Shown here in pieces: positions 50,435 through 62,528 of a stretch of DNA of 64,000 nucleotides (position 1 is the stretch's first letter; each line of letters begins with the position of its first letter). The stretch is from NCBI GenBank assembly GCA_025890175.1, contig JANPYM010000005.1, forward strand, positions 206,505 through 270,504, given 5' to 3'. Under the pieces are notes generated by a model, which worked only from the letters and a program-made list of their open reading frames with translations, searched no databases and was not told the DNA's origin. This DNA comes from Ciborinia camelliae (lineage: Eukaryota; Ascomycota; Leotiomycetes; Helotiales; Sclerotiniaceae). A program made the position numbers and the translations under genes.

Positions 50435-53400
50435 AAGAAGAGGCGGTCATCCTCAACTCCATATCTCCGTCCCAGCGTCCCAGCACGCACGACTATCACG
50501 ATGATGATTCATGAATTCTAATGATGATTATGATAAGCCTTGGAGTTTGCTGTTGTGTTTGAGGATGTGTTTGCGTTTGCCATGGCGTTTGTTAATTCTG
50601 CTTTCATTTCATTTCATTTCAGTTCGTTTCATTTCATTTCGATATACGACTTATGTTGTATGTCTAGACTGCATCTGTTTTATATATTGGGCGGACGGAG
50701 TAAAAAAGTGCAGTTAGATGCAGTAGACCTTAGATCAACAGAATCAATAGAATAAAGATTTGAACATACAATACCAATACTCTATCATCTCATCTCATGT
50801 CACGGTGGTGGTCTGACCATCTGACAAAGCCAGATGGCGAACAAGTGAGATAGATACTGATACTCGGGTCCCTGGGTCCTTTGGCTTGAATATCTTATTT
50901 AATAGAACGGGAAGCTTGGAGAATGAGTATGAATATGAATAGGTAGTATAAAGTAAAGTAAAGAATAAAAAAAAAGGTGGTGGTGATATATGTGAGGAGT
51001 GAGGAGTGAGGAGTGAAGTGGGAAGTGAGAAGTGAGAAGTGTGATGTGTAAGGTGAAGTTGTAGAGAGACAATTGATAGGTTGTATGTAAGCAACAAAAG
51101 GTTACAAACTGTTGGTTCTGCCCTTTCTGCCCTTTCTGCCTCTGACTTTTTGCCTGACATACATACATACACCTGGGCACTGGCACTACCTACTGACCAA
51201 CTGCTGTAATAAGAAATTTCAATTAATAAATCAATCAATTTTTTAAATTAATAATGTGGCTTCAGGTACCTCCAGCTGGTACCTTCGAGTATATTTTGTC
51301 TAGCTCGAGCTAGATACATGTGGCTAGAAACCATTTGAAGCCACATAAAGCCACACACAACCTTTACATGGACTGCCTCGGAAGGCCTCATTATTTAATT
51401 TAAAATTTAAAATTTAAAATCTTTATTTAATTAAAATTTGATTGAAATTTCCTACTAATTACCGCGCGAAGGCTAGCGAGGTCAGAAAATTAGTAGTGCT
51501 ACGCCTGCAATTAAGCTGGAGTGCCCAGGTGTATTTCGGCGCACGGTCCAGGACCGGAAAATTTTCTGCTCAGATCGATCCAATCACGTGATCTCAACTG
51601 TGTGGGTCAATCTCGTCCACGTAGATTCGTAGATTCGTAGATTCGTATCTGCCGAATCTAGCCTGACCCCGGAATCTCGCGCGCGCCTCCTCCCGCTGTC
51701 AACGGTACATCTGATCTGGACAGTCGGGAACAAATAATGAATTTGATCCGGGTCCTCCAATTGACTTTTTCCATCACGTGATCATACACCATTACGGTAC
51801 CGAGTAAACATAGTACCTAACATTGAGTAACGCGAGAAAAAGAAAAATCAGAAAATGTTTTTACGACATGCATACCAGACTCCATACCAGACTCCATACA
51901 TTTCGAAATTTGAAATTTTCCGATGCAGGAAAATTTTCAAGAATCATGTGCTTATGTGCCTATTATTAGGTAGTACCTTTACCTTAGCTAAGCTGACCAC
52001 GTGTTGACCCCACCTCGCCCATTAGTGCCATAACTAATGTTGACTTGATACCAACTGTTAATCTCCAGCTACCTTGACGGACCATGTGTACAGGGATTTA
52101 CACCTGCACATCATGCAATTCTACAAACAAATTCTACAAAAACATCAAAATACTATGGATATGGATATATCAGATACCTATCAACTTCAGCGGCAGCTTC
52201 ACCTACCTATCACGACTCATGAATTATTATGCTCCGGCATCCTCTCCATTGAGGATCCATTAAATTGAGCCCATACTGCAATATGGCTCCGTTGATGGGG
52301 GAGAAAGAGACTTCAGGAGAGCAACTCAAATCAAGTGAAGAGGGGCTCTGGAAGAAGTGCATCTTCGGACTTAAAAAAAGCTTTTCCATGTTCAGACGAT
52401 CAGAGTCTTTCTCTCTCTGTGGATAGCTGTTGAATAACGGCACGGAGTTGAAACACGAATTGGGAATAAAGTTTAGGAGATCCGTGGTGGTATGCAAGCC
52501 TTCGGTGTTGTGAAGGATTCGAATCCCTTCACAACATGTGATTTGACGCGTCAGTAGCACCCCATTTCTCCTTTCATCCTTTCCTTATGGAGATATCGGA
52601 GAAAAAAATGGTGAAGAGAGTGGAGAAGCGTTGTTGAAGTTAACGGCGAGACTCGAGAACGAGAACATTGATAGTCCTGTAAAAACTGAAATTCGCCCTT
52701 CCTGACTAGGTCTTTGGTTGCCTTTTCTACCCCCCTGACCATACACTTTGTTTCAACCAGAAGGAGAATTCCGATAGTAGTCATCTTTCTTCTCCAGAGC
52801 GAGGATACACGATGCAGCTTTGACTGATCTTCATGCCCCCAGATAATGTGTCAGTCACCTGAGTCACTTCTCATCACGCAATATTATGTCTGGTATCAAT
52901 CAATGGTACTGGCGCAATAGTACTGTAGTCAAACTCTACCTGTCAGGTAAACATAAAGCTCCACCCATGGTCTAGAGGCTAAGTTTGCCTTTTTGTATTT
53001 GAGCAGTGCAGTATTCATACAGCAAGTGATATGATTTGCTGGTATTGCGATTTTTCAGATGACTGGAGCCGCCATTTTATTGTCATTCAAAGTCTAGTCT
53101 CGGGATTACTGATGATAACGCAGTCTTATCCAATGGAGAATGGGAAAGATCCTTCAGTTTGTGCTTTGATGATTGATAGGAAGGTCGTCTCGATAAATAC
53201 TTATTCCCAAGCGAGATAAAAAACTTGTTGAACTATAGTTTGTGTTGATATCTTCTATTTCTGCATGTAAATCTAATCTTCTATTGGTCATCTTTCTAAG
53301 AACTGGAACTTTTCACTCGTAATTCTCCAGCGCCTTGAGTTCTTTGATTTTCTACATGAAGTTTCACACATCGTAGGATTATCGGGACTAACACGAACAT

Positions 53401-53861
53401 TGCACTCAGTGGTCCATTCACCTATATGTTAATCGCTGAGAGATTAGAAACAAAACCGCCATCTTGAGCGATATGACTTGCGAGATTGAAGGTATCATCC
53501 GAATAGTAGAAGACGTGGTAAAGCGAGTGTCGAGGGAAAAGGTATTAGAGCCTTCATTATCGTTGTTGGGCTCTTTAGTGATATAACCCCAGGCCTGTTT
53601 GGTCTCAATACATCCTATATTATGCTTTGAATGATTGTAGTAATGGTATGGTACATTTTCCGTGTTGATATTTGGGTTGTCGCAAACAATTTGTTCGCCC
53701 CGAGGATAGGCTCGTCCACAATTTCTAAACCAACAACCGTGTCGGATAATTATTTCACATCATATTTCGCAGCCATGGTCTTAGGTATTGATATATAGTA
53801 GTCTATAATTACCTCCCTGTCAATATGTACCATGCTACGACTCTCTAGAAGTATGGCATAC
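50435..53861. other. Intergenic region, no convincing gene
   Basis: Includes the 3' flank of the TmpA-like gene with ATTTC repeats (about 50606-50640), GTGAGGA-type repeats (about 50992-51040), triple GTAGATTC (about 51620-51646), two CACGTGAT sites (about 51586 and 51775) and a 29-bp palindrome at 52507-52535. Short frames at 52074-52268, 52210-52560 (minus) and 52551-52784 (minus) are unrecognised. On the minus strand about 53461-53755 is open for roughly 95 codons with several Cys and His but no known motif; it could be an exon of an unrecognised or decayed gene. Confidence 0.45.
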
Positions 53862-54209
53862 ATTCTGAAAACCTGGCGAACCATGCAGATATATCCATAC
53901 TTTTATCTCATATTTTTATCTCATATTTTTGTGCCCACCAATTGCTTTGTCTAACCAAGGGTCTGCTCCTTGTATGTGATTTTACCGGAACTTTGAAGAG
54001 CCCGGTATTTAATTGGGATTCGAAGTCCGTTGATATGGTACTGTTGGGGGTTCCTTTTTGATATCATGATCGATGATATGGGAATGCCAGTGTTGTTGAA
54101 AAGCTGCTACCGCGCCATGTATTGTATCAAGATATACTTGGCCGACATCTCTAGCAAATGCACCTACTAAGAGATCGCTATTCATCTATGATTTGATAGT
54201 CAACCAGCC
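53862..54209 (-). pseudogene. Decayed GH5 exo-beta-1,3-glucanase fragment
   Basis: One minus-strand frame reads, in order, GWL (near 54204), QQHWHSHIIDHDIKKE, IP, QGADPWLDKAI and KVWIYLHGSPGFQN (ending 53862). These correspond in order and spacing to the GGWLVLEPW, HW-x-(S/T)-FI-x-x-DF, RIPIGYWA, VQG-x-x-YLDKAI and KVWIDLHGAPGSQN blocks of secreted glucan 1,3-beta-glucosidases. Four in-frame stops interrupt it: TAG at 54186-54188 and three TAA. The first replaces what is Trp in the family, the second an Arg of RIP; both fit C-to-T/G-to-A change. The C-terminal half with the catalytic glutamates was not found. It is surely non-functional if the match is right; assignment is by eye. Confidence 0.6.
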
Positions 54210-56005
54210 ACTTGAGTTAGTCCTCAAAGAGGAGGTATCGAGGTTGAGATGGGAACTTTAGTACTTGAAATTGTTGCTGTGATCTTACAACATTGGAACC
54301 GGCTCTAAAACTGGCAGCCGCAGTTGTTGATAGAAATTGATGTTTACCACACCATGTGATCGCGATCGACAACCATGCACACAATTATAAAATGGGGACC
54401 TCGCCGTCATGCTTGTCGCTAGTAAAGTCTACATAGTAATCGAATAATACAGGTCTGGGAAAGCAACATAAATCTTCTGCCAGTGTAATGATCAAGAGGG
54501 CGGCACTGTCTCCTCATATAAAACGAATGAAAATGTCATGCATTGCAGTATATAGTAGGAAAATCACAGATCCAGAAATATGTGCAATCTGCATCTCGAC
54601 CACGATATGAATGTGTAGGATTTGTAACGGAATAAAGCGATGCGGCTCATCTGAGAATAGAGGGAAGCTAAGCTATATCCGGATAAAACCCACTCAAGAT
54701 GCATGGCCAGAGATGTCGGCCCTTGTAGTGCATCTTTTTTGATTATTTGGTTCTCGGTAGTTCTCTGCTCAGCCATCTGTTTTTAAATCTTTTCCTTTGT
54801 GGTGATTGGCTATATAGTCAGTCATACTACTTTGCACATGTAGGTTCGTTCAATAGTTGAGATGGATTTTCATGATTTAGTCTCGAGTTCTATAGGAGAT
54901 CGCTTTCATCATCGGCACCTGCCTCAATCGAAGCACGAGTGTTGACGAAATGAAGATCCCATCAGTAGAAGCGACAAGGAAATGGGCGTAGGCGCAATTG
55001 AAAGGTTGAAAAAAGAGTATGAGTGTTTTTTTAATGACCGTTGAAGAACCAGAGGAATAGGGAACTGGAGGCGCATGTATAGAATTGAAAAATTGCTTAT
55101 TCCGAAGCAGGTTATGATTCGGATATTCGATGAGCAATGTGGTGCTTGAGGCGATTGGTTGTTTGCTTATTATGAGAGAGAGCTTCGCCGTGTTATTGTG
55201 AAGGCTTGTATGGCTTAAATATGCGATATCTGGTATTTTTCTGTGGTATCTTTTCCCTTCTTTTCTCTCTCCTTTCCTATGATAGCCATGTTAAATGCAG
55301 AATTTGTGTTATTACTACTTCTATGGTTAAGTCGTATATTGATTGGATGTTAGGACTTATTGTGAGATACAGCTTGGCTACTAGGCAGGTAGGTAGGTAG
55401 GTAGGTGGGTGTTTGAATACAAGATGAGTTAAATAACCTTATCTTATAAAATTTGTTTGAATAAAATAGTTCTACATACACTAGCTTGATACACAACAAT
55501 CTCAAAAAAATTGAAGATCAAGATCAAGAGAGCCAATACCAAAATACCCACCCAACCACCCACCTACCTACCTACCTCATCATCATTCATGTCCTGAAAC
55601 ATGCAGCATAGGTAGGTATAGATAGATATAGTTAGCTATAACTTTTTTCCAGTCTGTCTAATTAGTAAACCATAAGGACACATAAGCATTAGCAGTAGCA
55701 CTGGAAGTTCCCACCTATATACAACTGAACTAAAATAAACCGAGATAAACTGTAGTACAAGGAATAAAGTTAAATCAATACAAACTACAAAGCCTCCCAA
55801 AAATATATAGAGCAAAATTCCATAGTAGTACATTCTAGCCAGAACCAGAACCCAAACTCCCAAATTCTTCTTCTAGAACCGAAATACATGATGAAATAAT
55901 TTCCCCATTCGATTTTAATCGCATCCATCCATCCATCTGTCCACCCCATCGGATTGCATCCCCTTTCCCGAACTCTCTCTCGTAACCCCCTCCATTACCC
56001 CTCTC
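54210..56005. other. Intergenic region
   Basis: No gene is recognised. Frames at 54564-54776, 54877-55137 and 55636-55863 (all minus) and 55206-55400 (plus) lack motifs. (AGGT)n at about 55384-55407 and (ACCT)n at about 55563-55579 form an inverted pair. The upper end may contain the N-terminal remains of the GH5 fragment. Confidence 0.4.
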
Positions 56006-56933
56006 TCACAACAAATTCCAAATCCTCATGAAACAAACATACGTCAATATAAACCCAACGACCAAACAAACATATCTAAAAACGACATTCATAGCCTGAC
56101 ATCTATTTCTCCACCTGGAACGATCGATAAAATCATTATTATCATTAATTTTTGGAAAGGGGCGATTCTTAGGAACCGCTTCTCCCAGGAACTCGCACAG
56201 GTTACTCCAACCATCCGTAATTTGATATTCCAGCAAGCGACCCTCGCCCGCCGGTCCCATAGCCTTGACGATCCTCCTCACGTTCTCATAATGTTCGGTG
56301 TAGATTTGTTTCCCCTTATTTTCAAAGTCGCCCTGGAAGAAACAATCGAAGAATTCCTGCAGCATGGGTTTATACATGGCAGCGGCCCAGCTCCACCGCT
56401 TGAGCATCTCGAGTTCCCAGTCCCGGACGCGCCAGTTGACCGTCTTGAGTGTCGATGCGTGCCAAGAGTCGACGTCGCGATTGGTGAGGATGATTTTGGC
56501 TTCGGGGTAGGCGGCGATGAGTTCGGGCGCGAAGGCGATGGCGGGCCAATCGCAGACTGCTTGGCAGTGTCCGAGAAGTTGATCCCAGTCGGCGCGGGTG
56601 AAGGCGGGGCCGTGGTGATATTTGGCGTCGAAGGCGTCACGCCAGAGGAGACAATCGGGTGGGTTCTCGATGCTGGCTGACATCATGTGGTAGGTGTCTA
56701 CGTAGCCTAGTTCGCGCATTGCGGCTCTCATTGCTGTGGGATTGATTAGGGTTTTGTTTGGAAGGTGGAGGTGTGAGCTTGGAGGGTAGCTTACATGCAG
56801 TTCCGGTTCTACCCAAACCGAGAATGAGAACTTTCATGGGGACTTTACGGCGACAGTTTCGACGGTTGATGTCTGTGTCTGTCGTGAAGATATCCGTCAT
56901 GGGTTTTGGTGTGTAGAGACGTGAGTTCGCCAT
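56006..56933 (-). CDS. P-loop sulfotransferase-like protein with C-terminal membrane anchor
   Basis: Exon 1 56795-56933 and exon 2 56006-56733 are joined across a 61-bp intron (GTAAGC donor, CACAG acceptor); 288 aa. The start ATG at 56933 (MANSRLY) is the first in frame. After about 33 residues comes KVLILGLGRTGTASMRAA, the PAPS 5'-phosphosulfate-binding loop; splicing restores it exactly. LTNRDVDSWHAS is in the place of the 3'-phosphate-binding motif. This is the layout of the fungal Sulfotransfer_4-type family, often annotated only as P-loop NTPase. Residues about 263-284 form one hydrophobic segment near the C-terminus. Substrate unknown. An ASST-family gene lies 2 kb upstream on the same strand. 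Confidence 0.8.
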
Positions 56934-58956
56934 TGTGAAAGATGTGATATGATTTATTTGCAAAAGAATGGTACTTTATATCAAATTGACAAGATGATAT
57001 CCAAAAGAACGAATGGATGGGTATCTTAACGAATAAAAAGCAGGCTAAATCCAGATAAAGGAGATGTAAAAGAGAGAAAGGTACAAAATTGCAGATAGAG
57101 ATGAAATGAAAATGAGTTTCCGGGAGACACAAGACCTACAAATAAACCTCTAAATCTGACTGATAAGTGTGAAATGCCAAGAACTTTCTTTGGCGGGTAG
57201 AATCATAATACTATACAAGCCCCTTCTGTGATATTCAGGAATATAGACGTGTAGAATTACGTAGACCAACCCTCCCAGCCAGGATGGATAGATCATACTC
57301 TACCTTCATTTCAACATGTGACATTGGAGATGCGCGGCTTAGCCATTTTGTCTGGACCACGGGTGGAGAGGGGTAGGGAGAAAATACGGGGGAACTGGCA
57401 TATGAAGGAGATTGAGATGGATATTGATTGACGGAAAGCACGCGTTCATCCATGATTCTTTTTTTTTTGGAAAACCGAAACAATCTTCCCTAGAAGCTTT
57501 CGACATGGAACCATGCATCTCCCAGATGAACAAATGATATATTTTTCTAATTTCCAGCCCAGTCTAGCTATCCAAGCGAGCAAGAGATGGAAGAAAATAG
57601 ACTAGTATATCGTGGGGAAGAGAAGATACCCGAAAACAAAGCATTCTAGAAAACATCTAGAATGACCAAAAGCAATAAACGGATAATCTACCGGTACTTG
57701 CGCGTCACTATTCTTCTGCGTACATCTCTCCTGCATTAGGATCAATCATATGCATATGAACTGGGGCCCAAACAAACACTCTAGAGCTGAAGACTTCAAA
57801 CTCTAGGTTACATCATCATCATCATCTTTTGCATAACCTACTAAGTATCCAAGGCAAAGATATGCGAGAGGCAGTATCGAATACATGAAGATATCCAGTA
57901 GTTATTGATATGAGAACCATACGCGTCGTATACCGGGTCGTGTCATCTCCTTGTAAATCAAACAATCCAGCCTGAGGTCTCTAGCCTACTATCTCTTCAC
58001 CTCACCTCACTTCATTTAAACCAAAGTGGCTTGACTCAAATTCCATTATCCCATTTTCCCATACGATATGGTATTCCTGTTCCTGTTCTTGGGTTACGCG
58101 TTTCGAAGAAAAAGAATGGAGAAGATCCGACAACAAGTGACGTGAGTGCCAAGAAGCCTAATGCCGATCGGATATGGTGGAGTCGATGGTTAATTATTTA
58201 TTCCCGGCTTGGGATATATACTCCGTAGATGCTTATTGTAACTTAACCCGTAGGTAATATTCAGGGGTTTCTTGGGTTTGGTACCTTTTTCATACATACC
58301 GTAGGTAGGTACCTTAAATATCGTTTTCTGTTATTGTATGTGATTTTGATGTTGTTGTTTGCATTTTAAAGATACCTAAGAGATGAGAGTCTCGAAGTGT
58401 TAACCTTAGGTACACTACCTATACAAGTATCAAGTTTCATTCACAATATCGATATCAAGCTGGAAGTGTTAAATCAAATCGTAATTTTACCGCAGGAAGT
58501 CAATCACAAGATGGCTCCCGTCCCGTCATTTAAGTAATCTGGGGCCGCCTGCGTGTTTCGTCACTTATGGGGTGAGAGCAAGGATTAATTACTTATCAAG
58601 CAAGTCGGTCGGGGGAACATTGAACATGAATGTTCTCAATCGAGCTGTCCTCGCCTACCAGTTGACTGGACAATTAAAGATCGGATCGGATCAGATTAGA
58701 TTACTGTACATGAAGATCTCCTTCAATGTTACCTTATCCGCTTCCTAAAATCTAGCATCTAACATCCATTCATGATATGATATCTACAGCCTAGCTTTAT
58801 TTTCCCCAAGAAAGAGAAAGAGGAAAATATATAGTATACTCAGTAAGTAAGTAAAGTACTTAGATAGAAGTAGAGGAAAAAGTGTTTTGTATACATATAT
58901 GTTATAGAAGAAAGACAAAACAACCCCCCGAACTCCCCCCCAAATCCAACCCAGAT
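56934..58956. other. Intergenic region
   Basis: Short frames only (57235-57533 minus, 58031-58228 plus), none with motifs. Probably contains the promoter of the sulfotransferase-like gene just above 56933 and the 3' flank of the ASST-family gene below 58957. Confidence 0.4.
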
Positions 58957-60839
58957 CTATCCAGATAACAAAGGAACGCCCAAACCTCTCGGTCTCCACA
59001 TCAACAAACCAGTCCTCATTCCTCTCTTCCTCCTCCAAATAATCGCTTCCCTAATCCCCACCACCAATCCCGTGACGCCCGCAAACGCCATCAGAGTCAA
59101 CAAAGGCCAACTACTCGAGCCCTCCAATCTCACTGGCCTCAGGGACCAAATCTGCATCCCAGTATTAACATTAAAGATTCCCGACATCTGCGACCCGAAA
59201 GAACAAGAAAAGAGTCAGCCTTACCTTTTCCAAATCAACATCGAGCGGAGAACTTACGCCCAATAATTCATGTTCGCCCGTGGCATTATTATAACTTCCC
59301 AGGCCCTTCACGCGCAAATATCTCGGGTACAAGTGAGGGATTTCGAATTCCGTTTCAAACGAGGTTTTATCCGCGTAATCTAGAGTTTCCCACTCTTTGT
59401 CTTCCGCTTCAGAGTCTTCGGCCCCTTGTAATAGCCATCTCTGAACTTCTGTTGCTCCGTTCCAACTCACATAGAAACTCAACCAATCTTCCCCATTGGT
59501 CAAGATGCGGACATCGGGATCCGTCGTGGGCCAACCATGCCAATCGAATTTAAAGGTTCGATATGATTGAACTTCTCCCGCTCCAAAACGACTTTGTGGT
59601 CCGAAATGTACGTCGCAAATGGCGGTTCCATTACTATCGTATTCCGTAAATGCGCCGGTGTTTCCATAACCCATGATTACGTGGCCATCGTCGAGCATTT
59701 GAAGGTTTCCCTGGGAGATAGCGCGGATACCGTTAGGATTCATGTATTCGCGAATTACTTCTACCGTCATGTCGATTTCGTTGAGGGAAACGAGAAGACC
59801 ACGAGTAGCACCTCCGGGGCGAGAATCATCGCCTGCATTGTCGAATAAAGAAATTGCAGTGCGATTATGGCGCCAGCGAGCATCGTGTTGATATGCAAAA
59901 TTGGTAGCTCGTCCACCGGAAAGATCTGTGAACATATTTTTCTTGCCTCCGAGAATCCAGATAATATCCCCAGAGGTACCATTTAAATAGGTGAGAGAAT
60001 GAAAATATCTGCTGGAAATGAGGAAGTTGCCCTTGGAATCCTTATCGATGCTATTTATGTGGAAGAAGTCGAAGGCAGAGTTCACTCCTCCGTCTCCTTT
60101 TGGCATCTCTCTATGTGTATCCGAAATGGAATAATGATCTGCTGCTCTCCATTCGAAGACGAGTTCACCAGTAGCCAAGTCGATTTCTTGTATAACACAA
60201 TCCCAAACATATCCTTGAGGTATTCCAACGTATGATAAATTGGCTACTACAACATCGTATATTGTGATCAGAGCAGTGCCATTTTCGGTAATGGCAAAAT
60301 CGTGTAAATCACCTGCCAGACCGTTTGCTGCAACGACTTTGTGAACCTCCCTATAGTGTTTGTCGAGCTGCGCAGAATCAGTTTTAAGCTAAGACCTATA
60401 ATTCCAAGGCATGGTATATACTGACCATATAGTAAACACCCGCGCCGTGTCCCTGCACAGCATCGGTTCCAGCCCAAAATGTCAAATACTTTTCTCCCAA
60501 ATATTCCTGTACCTGAAGATTATATACTTGATCATAACCACCCTTGGACCATATTAAAGTCCCTTCCGAATCCAAAATCATTCCACCCGGCTCACTAACA
60601 GACCTCCCTCGAGGACTAAATACCCAATATAAATCATTTCGACATAATGGGCTTGATCTCAATATATTCAAGCGCGGGGAAACGACATCGGTTGACATAT
60701 AGGTATGAACTGGGTATTCACCATAGCTACCAGCATCAAAACCATCATCACCATAAAGAGGGCCTACCTCAGCAACAGCAAGGATAGGTGTAAGAAGGAA
60801 GGGAAAAATAGAACACAACGAAAATACTTTCAACCCCAT
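58957..60839 (-). CDS. Arylsulfotransferase (ASST) family protein, secretory pathway
   Basis: Three exons, 60426-60839, 59258-60367 and 58957-59187, with phase-0 introns of 58 and 70 bp (GTCAGT and GTAAGT donors), give 584 aa. The start at 60839 (MGLKVFSLCS) is followed by a signal peptide of about 25 residues. The body is a predicted beta-propeller with ASST_2-type motifs: LHDFAITENG, SAFDFFHINSID, WILGG, QHDARW, LFDNAGDDSRPGG, GNLQMLDDGHVIMGYG and FDWHGWPT. There are several N-x-S/T sites. The last exon adds a hydrophobic helix (about 531-549 of 584) followed by an Arg-rich tail, so it is probably membrane-anchored facing the lumen or outside. Related proteins are often listed as PQQ-like propellers; sulfotransferase activity in fungi is not established. 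Confidence 0.85.
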
Positions 60840-62528
60840 GATGAGCTGATGGCAAAGCAACAAGAGAATAGAAAGATGTATGTCATTTGCACATGAGATA
60901 TTGCAAATGAATGAATAATCATCATCGACAAGGGGAAGAGATCAGATACAAAACTTGGTAACAGAATGACGACCAGAAATAATTTTAGAAGGCACTGGGC
61001 AGATCAACTCCCAATGTCCCGCCGCTGTGTATATGTGGGGCTGAGGGGTGATTGCAGCTTACATCTTACAGCTTTCTGGTAAGGGAGCTTCGAAGCTTGG
61101 AGTGAAGATAGAAGAAGCACTTCAAGCAGTAAGCTGTCAGTATTGTAGTCTTTGGTATGCCGCGTATGAAAACACGTGTAGACTGTACAGTGCCATACAT
61201 AATTCCCGTCCCAATTCGTAATTCATTATTCGTAATGCTTCTCGGGAAGTTCAATCTAGGTGTTTATGTTTTTGTGGTGTACTCCGTTGTATGATGTGAT
61301 ATTGATGGATGTCGATGTCGATGTCGCTGTCGATGTCGATAGATTTATCGTGACCTACCTATTATTGTGGTCTGATAATGAATAGAGAGACATGGCGGAG
61401 CAAAATTACGACGCGCCAAGACCTCGGAAAAGCGCTTGCTTGCCCCGCGCTTCCACTCCATAATGAGCCTACAGGGGCCAAGATTTTTAATGGTATGGAT
61501 GGACAGCGGACAACACCGATCATTTATCATTTATATCAACGGGTGAATTGAAACTCACTGCAATATGATTTTGCTATGGAATGATATCAGCTTGAACTAT
61601 TTAAAGGGAGTCAGGGACAAACGCATCTGTAGCGGTATCTATCAATAGAAGAAAACATGTTGATCTTCAATGATAAGGTGGGTTATTGTAGAAAGAAGCA
61701 TTTTAACCTGGAAATGTCTTACTTTCTCGGTCCCGGAAACATCAATCCATCATTTTAATTGAGATACCCGTATAATGGTAAGTTCCCCTCTTACCCTCCG
61801 GGGCAAAGTTTCTTGTTCTTCAGCCAACAGCACTGCTAACTCTATCCAGTGATTTCACCTGACAGCCCTGACCCCCGAGGTCTCCATGAAAGCTCTCACA
61901 GATCATAGATCCCCCAATTTATACTTTATATGGGGACTACATGGGGGTTCTAGTTCCGCCGCGTAGGCCAGACACTCGAGAGTTGAGACGCTGAACAATT
62001 GAATAAATGAACAATTACATATTGATGTCCAAGTTCCAAGTTCCAACCCACAAGTTTCACAACCCGTGAACTCCTTCCCGATCGTCTATGGTATTAATCA
62101 TGCTCAGTGCGCTCTTATAACTGGAGCAAGCATGATTGTGAGATTGATGATGATGCACCGAGTATACAGTAAGTAGTATCCCATACGCAAACATTTTCGC
62201 AACACTAACAAGGACAAGGGAAAGGAGAATTCTACTTTCCAGACTCCAGTCAATAGTGTCCACAGGGAGAAATAGTATTAGAGTAGCGAACTATGAGTAG
62301 AGGTTTCATCTCTTTTACTTTTGGCCTATGCAATTGTCCATTTTGGTACAATTCTGGACTGAGCCGCATATTTCCCTTTCAATCTAACTTCTTTTTTTGT
62401 CTCTTTTTCAGCGCTTGATTTATACATACTGTTCTTTTTTCGCCATATTGATTGTTCATTTTTTTCGTGTGATAATTTGGAGGGTTATTTTATTTCATCA
62501 TTTTTCTTAAAACTTCGCATGAAAACTG
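60840..62528. other. Divergent promoter region between the ASST-family and MFS genes
   Basis: No gene is recognised. GATGTC hexamer repeats occur at about 61309-61341. A pyrimidine-rich tract (TTTTTTTGTCTCTTTTTCAG) lies near 62390-62411, before the MFS start. Frames at 61066-61254, 61345-61530 and 62057-62263 (minus) are unrecognised. Confidence 0.45.

Noticed and set aside
50795..51238. 147-codon minus-strand frame rich in Ser, Tyr and His
   Set aside because: Produced by GTGAGGA-type and other simple repeats; no motif.
52495..52540. Possible tRNA T-arm (GATTCGAATC core)
   Set aside because: The closing G-C pair of the T stem is missing and no A box lies upstream; treated as a palindrome only.
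52960..52985. tRNA-like start with a good A box (TGGTCTAGAGG)
   Set aside because: No B box or acceptor stem follows at the right distance; at most a 5' tRNA fragment.
56222..56680. 152-codon plus-strand frame
   Set aside because: Antisense shadow of the sulfotransferase-like exon; codon-structured sequence explains it.
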